DNA of 64,000 nt from Labyrinthula sp. Ha (Eukaryota > Sar > Bigyra > Labyrinthulida > Labyrinthulaceae). Below, piece after piece: positions 55,640-64,000 of this stretch; positions within the stretch are counted from its first letter, which is position 1; each line of letters starts with the position of its first letter. Both the position numbers and the translations under genes were made by a program. The notes below the pieces were generated by a model, which saw only the letters and a program-made list of their open reading frames with translations, had not been told where the DNA came from and searched no databases. The stretch is from the NCBI GenBank assembly GCA_015227615.1, contig JAALGZ010000008.1, positions 1,488,001-1,552,000 of the forward strand. The letters are read 5' to 3'.

Positions 55640-57879
55640 GGCCCTACAGCTTAAAAGGAAACCAGTGGCCTAGATATCCTAGTACTACATGGTATGATGA
55701 GGTCAGGTACAAGAAGACTCATAATAAGAGGGTGCTATGAATTAGACCAATTATTTCTCATATAGCCATGTAATAAAGATTTAGAGCTTTAATGCCAAGC
55801 CGTCTTGAAAATTTAGCGTAGGGCTATTCAAAAAAAAAATTCTTAGAATAATACAAGTTCTAAAGATGGAAGTTTCTTATGTTCAGGGATTTTGCTCCAC
55901 ATCTACTAAGAATAAGATGTGAGTAGAAAGTTTTTGAAGGATGTGGTCACAAGAAAGAAATGCAGGTTAGGTGACAGTACATTTGATAGCTTTTAGTGCA
56001 GTGGCAACGGTTACTTGAACCAAGGTCTAAATAACTCTTGTAGAGGAAATATTTCCAAAAATGGTGAAACCAGATGCTAAAGAAAGTGTTCTTAGCTGTT
56101 AGTTTCCCTATCAAGTCCAATTATTGAAGTATAGCATGGAACAGTCAAATGGTTCACAGTCTATGACTTAAATTCTCTTAGACAGTTCTTCTTATCAATA
56201 TGGCAAAAGGTGAAGAATATTTCATCTCCTATATACTTATCATACACATATTCATATGCTAAGACCAGCTTCTTAGAAAATATGTGGTAAATGCCCTGTG
56301 CTCTTGACAAATGTCCAAATTTGTTTAGGTTAAGGACGGCGTACCACATAAAACTTAGCACTTTCATATATACGCTCACATTGTCAGATCGCGTGGCTGC
56401 GTTCTATCAGCCGTCATCGAAGCTTCCTACAAGTTTGCTCATAAGATATGATCTTCTTTAACAGTGCTATGCTTCTAGTCAAATGATCAACTTTAACCCA
56501 ACCACCTTCCCATCTTAAAAAAATCAGTATCTATAGATGACAATACGCTGTTGTAGGCTGCAAGCATATAATTACTCCAAGACATCCAGAAACAATAGTA
56601 ACTGTAGAACCACCATGGGAAATATCACCTTGCTAAAGAGTTTTTCATAAACTATGTTTAGTATAGGAGTATATGGCTTTACTTTCATCTGCATTCATGG
56701 TACCTTTATCTGTTGCCGCTGCTGCTACGTTTTTCTTAGAGATGTCCGCTAGTGCTGGAGATGGGGTCCCTTCTTCCTGATAACTGACATGAAGCTCTGG
56801 CTTCGAAGCTGCTCTGGTTAGAGCCAGACTTCAATACTCATAAAATGAAGCAACAAATATTTGGTTTCTTATTCTGATTATCAATTTGAAATTCAGGGTT
56901 TTGAATAAGACATATTTTTGTAATTTTTCTGAATGTGAGATATAGGTAACAATCACTCTACATAGCTTTTGCAAAGTCCATACTGATTTATGAAAAAAAA
57001 GATTCCTTTATAGCATCAGTTAATCCTTGTCTCCTCTACTTATAGTCTGCATGAATTAATTATGGGCCTTGTGCTGAAACTGTTCGAGGATATATCACGA
57101 TGACCTACGTTCTCACTACTGTTTGCACCTTATTCACAAGAAAACTCCATATTGCGGAATGTGGAATTCATGTAATATTTCAATCAGAAAAACTGTATAG
57201 CTCAAGTAAGAGTGAAGAATAATTCATTTGACCTGTCATTTTAAGTTATTATCATTGTGAAGCTAGAAGACCTCATTATATATACGTGCACATGGTTGGT
57301 CTTACAAGTCCATAAGGGTTTGATCATGAAGCAAGCCGGCTGTGCATTCGGGTTCCAAACTTATCCAGATATGCCCTTGGTTTTTCCATTACCCTGAAGG
57401 GCAAATAGTAGTTATTATGCGATTGAACTATATTGAAACTCAGTGTTTACTGTTCTCTAAGGATAATCTACAGAACGTTGTTTTTTACCAACTATAAAAC
57501 TTCATTAATTCCCTTGAAGGCATAATCTACATAGCATACAATCTTTAGACAGGTTTTCTTCTCTTGGCTACAAGATGAAGAAGGGAAGCTTGTGAGATTA
57601 GAGTACCTCATATGTGCCTGTAGCGTTTTCACGCACTAGCCCCAAATACGTTTGTTGATAGACAAAAGGAGCTCTTATGGAAGAGTATCAGACCCAATCC
57701 CTGAGGGTGACCCTGTAGATCTTATTTCCACAGGATGAAGAACATTTAATGTTAGCGTGTTGTTTCCAATTCTAAAAGTCTATATACCTTGATAATACTG
57801 TAGCCAAGTGTGCTACTACAGCTTCTGATTCGCTTTCTGGATACATATATTTCCATGGAAAAGCATAAGAAATTATATT

Positions 57880-58020
57880 GCTGAATAAAATTGCATCCTG
57901 GTAAAGATAAGTTATACACTCTTGAGGTAGATATAGTTTCTACCTATTTGACTTCTGATATTAAGGTACAGGAGCAAGAGTTAAGCAGATCTGTGATGTA
58001 TTATCTTAGATATTAAGCAG
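57880..58020 (+). mobile_element. Possible Ty1/copia RT relic
   Basis: A short patch reads VDIVSTYLTSDI, resembling the copia RT motif A region (D-V-x-T-A-(F/Y)-L-x-x-x-L). It is heavily decayed, and the limits of any element cannot be set. Confidence 0.25.
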
Positions 58021-59104
58021 TAATTCCCCTAGTAACATCATAGCTCAGTTGCCAGAGGTAGACGTACTTTCCGAGAATAATTATAAAAAATAAATTTATC
58101 CTTTTTTTGACTCAGATTATCAATAGGAAAATGGTATTTTTGATTTGCAGCAAATGATTCTGACCTTATTCTGACACTTAATTGATTTTGAATACTCTCT
58201 CTGCCCACTTACGGACTTAGAGAGTAAATCATCAAGAAAGTTTGAGTAAGAGATATTTAATTGAAGCATCAATATATCAGAAGGTATCCTTAGGCAGAGT
58301 TACAAACTATAATTTTGAGTGATAAGTAACTCTGGACTATTAAGAAAAACTATGTTTGAGCTTAGGACATTCACTTAACTATAGAATTAATTTGTTTTCA
58401 ACTATAAATAATTTCTTGTGGTGCGCACCTTAGCCACCATGCTAGATACTTGATGTAGCTTTCAAGAACAAATTTTGGTTTCTAATTCTTTCTTTTGAAT
58501 AGAAGAGCTTTTATGAGAGAATTCTAAGCTTTATGCTCTTTGTTTAGAGAATGTCTCAATATCTAAGTTGACGAACCTAAAGTCGAATACTAAAGTCTTC
58601 AAAGTGAATTACTGTCGGAAAAAAAGATTCTTATTTTCTTACTTTTACTGAAAATGATATAAAAATATTTGTAGATTCATTACAGACTTTCTGGGGACAA
58701 GCTATAGATTTATTTTATTGTTACTCAGAAACCTTTAAATGCTTAATTCTTCTCTTCCACTATTATTTCTAAGAAGATACAGACAACATAGTATAATTAA
58801 ATGTTTTCATTAAAGATCTACAATGAAAAAAATAGATCCTAATTTATCAGTTCACTGACATATAATCTTGCGTTTCAAAAATATAAACATGATGGTAAAT
58901 TATTGTAATATTTTTCTTTGCTGAGAATTAAATGTTTGAAAGAACTTATAAGTAGGAACTAAAGTGCAAAAACTATTGTGAAAGTAATAGTAATTCTGAA
59001 GTTATCATTGAAGCACCATAAGAAAAAACAAGAATATACAGATTAAATGAAGAAAGAGAATAGTTTATTTTATTTTCACCTTACAAACTAATACAAAGAG
59101 CAAC

Positions 59105-59974
59105 TTATTTTTTAGAATGATGGTGTAATAGTTTATCAACTTCATCAAACACAATATGACCTGTAGACTCATCATGAAGTGTAATTCCTCCTTCCCATTT
59201 AAACTTAGCTCCAAGTTCACTCATTTTTTTATACGCTTTTGCAAAATCTTCACGAAACTTTTCTTCATCCTTAGCATACAGATCATGCCACTGTTTAAAG
59301 TCATCATGTAACAAAGCTTCATCTGTATCTAACCAAACAGTTCTATTCTCTGGAGTTAATTTAAAATACTCATTATTAAATTTATGTGGATGGGCTGTCA
59401 TAGGAATTGATACTTGTCCTGTTCGATCATCTGTTGTTCTATCCGCAAATCCTTTGCCTAACGTGTGAGATCCAGATAAAGCAACTATCTCCTGAACACT
59501 AAAACCTAATCTAAAAAATATATTTTTCAAATGAGCTCCGGCATTTCCTTCTGGCATTTTCCTTAAATCTGCTTCTGGAATAAGTCCAGGAGGTTCTGCT
59601 GTGTTTGAATCTATTCTTCCATAGCGAAGATGAACTTTTGGACCACCTGATACATGTAAAGTAGCTTCTCCTGCAAGTTGAATAACATCAGCCCAAGAAA
59701 GAGTTGGGAAAAATGTTTTTATTGGGTTCAAAACTGCCATAACTTGTTCAACAAAAGGAACATTTGGACCAACTTCATATTCTTCTTTCAAGTGAATGGA
59801 ACCATTTGCACCACCACAATCAGGCCATTCTAAATTTGGGCGATAACTTGAAACATCATGGAAAGCAAGTCTAACAAAAGCAGCACGTTTATCTTTCCCA
59901 TAATCAGTTTTCATCAAAGGGATCAACATATACCATAGTGCTTTCAAGTGGAACCTGTAAATTTCCTTGTCCAT
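59105..59974 (-). CDS. Class I haem peroxidase, ascorbate-peroxidase-like
   Basis: 289 residues from ATG 59974. VRLAFHD supplies the distal Arg35 and His39. VALSGSHTLGKG supplies the proximal haem ligand His170. LDTDEALLHDD supplies Asp218, the partner of the proximal His. Arg179 aligns with the plant APX residue that binds ascorbate. Length and the MSELGAKFKW ending match cytosolic APX of 250-290 residues, and no transit peptide is visible. The reaction would be reduction of hydrogen peroxide with ascorbate or another donor. Two positions are unusual: Phe38 stands where APX and CcP have the distal Trp, and Met192 where APX has the proximal Trp179 (IPMTAHPHKF against GPWTSNPLIF). Donor specificity is therefore uncertain. 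Confidence 0.88.
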   Translation of the reverse strand: MDKEIYRFHLKALWYMLIPLMKTDYGKDKRAAFVRLAFHDVSSYRPNLEWPDCGGANGSIHLKEEYEVGPNVPFVEQVMAVLNPIKTFFPTLSWADVIQLAGEATLHVSGGPKVHLRYGRIDSNTAEPPGLIPEADLRKMPEGNAGAHLKNIFFRLGFSVQEIVALSGSHTLGKGFADRTTDDRTGQVSIPMTAHPHKFNNEYFKLTPENRTVWLDTDEALLHDDFKQWHDLYAKDEEKFREDFAKAYKKMSELGAKFKWEGGITLHDESTGHIVFDEVDKLLHHHSKK

Positions 59975-62900
59975 TGCTTTTTTCTCTAATGCTTTTAACC
60001 TTTTACTTTCCTAGCTTGATAAGTTTTGATTATATAAATATGACATAAACTACGGTACAATATGGGAATTTCTATGCAGTGTTCGAGATCAAGAATGTGT
60101 GTAGCTACATATGTTTGGGATTTGATTCTTATCTCCTGAACTTTATTTTGGGCACCAGTAATGTCATATTGTGTAACATGAAAAGTGCATTATAGCATAA
60201 TGACAAGAAGAAATAAAACTGAAATTTAAAAACATTTCCAAATGAACTGAAAGGCAATAGTCAAAGGCTTAAATGATCTCTAAGTGAAAAAGAGCAAATT
60301 TAAAAACACGATGAAGAGTTATATGTAGTTAAGTAGATACAGCTTTAAATATACTTTGTTACCTTTAATCTCATATTTCTGTTGATGTAAGATATTCAAT
60401 TCAAACAAGATCCTTTCCAAACCTGACTTGAGCGAATCATGTGGTTCATAGCTGTTAAGTTTAGAAATATCATCAATTGGTACAAGTTTGAGTTTCTTGG
60501 GTCTTAAATGTGCTCAAACCAAGCTAGTTTATTTCTATTATACCATGTTCAGCCTGAATGTAACTTTACTTGAACATCTGAGAAATCCATGAGAGAGGAT
60601 GGCAATAAGTAAGATATTGAAAATTTCTAGATATAAAAGTACAGTTAAACAACTTTAAACCTATATATCTATCCCTACATCTATTTTTTCTGAGCCACTC
60701 AAGAACTACTTTGGAAAATCATCCCCATCCACCTTTCTATTTAAAACTGAAACATAACTCCTAAAATAATTAATAAAAAACTTTATGGTAATTTTATTGA
60801 GATCTCGCATTTACCTTTTCATGAAATCAGCAATGAAATATTTAAAATTGTTTAATAATTAAGAAAGTATTCACAAATTTTATGTGTGTCACTAGTCACA
60901 GTATAAAGACCATCACTTGGTAAAAGTCTAAAGCTAAGCTACACTGTGTCAGTTCTACCTATTAGCCATCTTATTTCTAGTTAACTATTTACAAACTAAA
61001 ACATCTACACATGCAAGCATAAAACTTTGCTCAGCAGATTATGCATGTTTGGCTCCTTTGTAAAATGTTCACTCAATACTTGAGTCATGAGGCGGGGTAG
61101 TTTCACAGCAATATTAATACTGAAACAAACACATGAAATAGAATAAGCCCTAAGCTAATAAGTAAAATTTTCCCAGACTAACTTTTATCAGACAATTGAG
61201 CTAATTTACCAAGTTTCGTTATGAACGGAACTAGAGTCAGTTTCTTAAGAATATATATATATATATATACATTCCTGGAGTTCTATTCTAATACAAAGTA
61301 TTATTAATAATGAAACTATCTACGTATGAACTCTCGTGACGATGGCTAATAATCAATAACTACTATAAGTTAGGAATACAATAATATCGCAGTGGGTTCT
61401 AGATTTCGTGATATCTTTCCCAACTTCGCTAGTTTTAAGTTCTTACAAACGTTAAAATTCTTGCTAGAATCCATAATTATATGTCAAGGTCAAAGTTCCT
61501 CATTCGGCAAATTTCTTATGACCTACTTTGTACAAGCTAGTGGCTCATGAAATATGAAATTACCTTAAAAATATCAGTTTTCTGCTTTCTGTTCACTGGT
61601 ATAACTTCGTATTAATATATAATTAACATTATAAATTTCAATCTAGTAGAAAAACTCTTGAATTGGATCTTCAAGATTATAGTTTTTCTTCAAGAACTGA
61701 AATATTTACCGTAGAGATAGTTCTACCAGGTTTGTTCAGTTATTAGGTCTAAAGACACCTGTTTGGGCCTTGGAGGAGAGTTTTTTTTAGTTTTAACAGA
61801 TTTAATATAAGATAGTGCAACTGTGAAGAGCCTATTAAATACTCTAAAGAAGCAGGAAAATTTTGTTGTGATATCAATGAGGAATGTGTAACAGGGCCCA
61901 CTCAAGGATTATCTAATCCATGAACCCTCTGAGATAATAGTCTTCAAGAATGTTAACATCCTATAAATAAACATTCAACCAGTAAACAATTTTCTCCTCG
62001 AAACTTGTTGAAATAATTGAGATTTCTAAGTTAATGTCATTGCTTAAATATAGAAAACAGATTAACAGTAGCTTGTCATGTTTCCCGAAAATTAAATGGT
62101 TAACATACAACAGAACCAAATCCAAAACAAATCCTCAAAAAATACTTAGACTATAAATTATTGTGAAATTAAGTTAAGGCTTAGAAATACCCTGACTCTC
62201 AATACACCTCTCCGAGAATTTACCGCATATCGAAGAACAAAACAGAATATGTTCCTTGGGCTTTTCTAATTATCAACTCCAGTTGTATTGGTATACAGAG
62301 AAAAAAATATATATTCTTATCTCGACTTCAATATTATTTAAGGTTGCTAGGAAGAAATTAACATAATGGCAATTTTTTGGCTCTTCTCCTTTCTTTCAGG
62401 AGTACTAATCCATAAAGATATCAAATTCTGTATAATAATTCATGAAAGGGCTACACAACTGAGCAAGAGATCTTGACCAGAAGCCAATTACAATAATGTG
62501 GTTCTGTTAGGGTAAAAACTAATGGAATAAGGAAGTATTGACAAAACTTTTAATCTTATACAGAAGAACTAGAGGCTAAAATAAATTCTTCAAGAGAATA
62601 TACGAATCCTCAATCATTGCTTTTGATCAAGAAGGGAAAGTAATAAAAAACAAAACTTGCTTAGCTAGAATACTTAAGCAGTTGACTATATGATATAAAT
62701 CTCGGATAAAAATTTATTTGTTCTGGACGAACTAATGAAATTCAGATACTCAAAAAATGAGGCAAAGGCGATAACCTGAGTGTTAGGTTATTAATTGAAA
62801 TGATTCAAGCTATCTTCAGTGACCAACAAGTCAACCAAGAGATAAATTACTCAAAAGAAGACTTGAGAGGGGTTAGTAAGCTCTTTAATACTTATTTTAA

Positions 62901-64000
62901 GTCTAGAAACTTACGTAGAACATGTGATACTATGTCTCCTTACTCGTATTGGGACACCCTTGGAATATTTTTTAATTCGCTATTAGCTTTGTTCTTTTAT
63001 TTTTGTTATATCTTAGACAATGCCTTGAGATTGAATACGCTATAATTTCTCAAAATATACATTCTGTAAGCACTATGCTATTTAATACTGCTATGATAAT
63101 TAATAACCGATTAATAAATGCAAAACATTAAGTTCTCACAATGGAAAAAACCAGAATATATATTTTCCCTTAAAGAGCAAACACGGCTTACTATGTATAT
63201 CCTAATTCAATTAGAGAAAAATACAAGCAAAATATAAAACATGCATCCGATAGCCAATATGGGAAATGTTAACAATCTCCAAATGGGATAAATTTCGGCT
63301 CAGCTCTATTTTAGAGATGTAGTTTTGGGTCTTCTTAAAAGTATATTCATAATCTAAATATATTTTTGGTCACTTTTAAGCTCTGTTATTTTTCGTTTTT
63401 TTAAAGGGGCAAGCCAACATTTTCTGATGCGCATTAAAACATCTATTCATGAACCAAGACACTTATCAGCAAGAAAAACTTAGAGAGGCCATATTTAAAC
63501 TTAATGTTAACGTTAAAAATCTAAATTAAGTTTTTAGAAAAAGATATAGACGTATTAAAATTCTATAGCCCAATTAGACTCCTTACCAATGGAATTTTAC
63601 CTGCATATGACTTAAGCCAGTGTGAAATCCTTATCCAACGTTAGATTCAACTCACAGTAATATTCTGCAAATGGATAAAGACTTCCTTGAAGAAAGAAAA
63701 GTTTGATGTCTCTAATCATCTACGAATGACTTCTTCATTTTTAAGTTGTTTCTTTAATCTAATGTAAAAAAAGCGTTGAGTGTTGAGGTAATTTACTCCT
63801 ATACTTTTTTCACCAATGCTATGCTATATATATATAATATCTATTTAATTATATTTCATGCAATAAATTCTTCTCGAGTAAAAAAAACTATATTAAATAT
63901 ATTTTTCATAATGAACACAATTCATATTTTTTTTACTTTATGGAATTCAAAATGGATATAAAGGAATTATTTTCTGGAACATATTATAGTAAAACAATAT
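59975..64000. other. AT-rich DNA without recognised genes
   Basis: 4 kb with only short chance frames and a short TA microsatellite near 61.25 kb. Confidence 0.5.

Larger units (their letters stand above)
54288..59104. other. AT-rich DNA with scattered weak relics
   Basis: Three patches stand out: a 52-codon ORF at 55481-55639, a coding-like patch on the minus strand near 56.65-56.83 kb (reading PELHVSYQEEGTPSPALADI), and a possible copia RT relic near 57.9 kb. The rest shows nothing supportable. Confidence 0.45.

Noticed and set aside
61246-61270. TA microsatellite
   Set aside because: Short and ordinary in AT-rich DNA.

Overview
The window looks like nuclear DNA from an AT-rich, gene-sparse, intron-poor eukaryote. 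Five host loci are recognisable by family: Nup98-Nup96, transaldolase, a BED-finger protein, a Mob-family protein and a class I haem peroxidase. All of them read as single uninterrupted frames separated by kilobases of AT-rich DNA. A class I ascorbate-peroxidase-like enzyme fits an alga or a related protist. Large intronless genes among retroelements would suit a red alga, but that is a guess. No rRNA, tRNA, CRISPR or bacterial-style operon was seen.

Layout. 1-2.9 kb: a dead copy of a Cys-rich membrane-protein family, then a solo Ty1/copia LTR split by a very young short LTR element whose 3' end encodes an MT-A70-like methyltransferase segment. 3.1-3.5 kb: a LINE relic. 7.0-20.6 kb: a decayed LINE split in its endonuclease by a young 9.65-kb Ty3/gypsy element on the minus strand. 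That element carries gag, protease, RT, RNase H, integrase and chromodomain, and then an unusual MT-A70 adenine-methyltransferase ORF that runs through the polypurine tract into the 3' LTR. 21.9-22.9 kb: family copy B with a degenerate 47-nt repeat upstream. 23.4-28.5 kb: a 5.06-kb Ty1/copia element. 31.0-34.4 kb: family copies C and D; C is a mosaic of A-type and D-type sequence. 37.6-41.1 kb: Nup98-Nup96. 48.5-50.1 kb: transaldolase and a BED-finger gene overlapping tail to tail. 53.6-54.3 kb: a Mob-like protein without the usual zinc ligands. 59.1-60.0 kb: a peroxidase with changed key tryptophans. The rest is AT-rich DNA in which only weak relics could be seen.

The main discovery candidate is that two unrelated LTR retroelements each carry an MT-A70-family domain in the same place, between their other coding sequence and the polypurine tract. 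The two domains look like different MT-A70 subfamilies, which suggests independent capture. RNA or DNA N6-adenine methylation may therefore be a recurring accessory function of retroelements in this lineage. The second candidate is a lineage-specific family of single-pass membrane proteins with a conserved Cys pattern. It has four copies here, with signs of gene conversion, pseudogenisation and shared upstream motifs.
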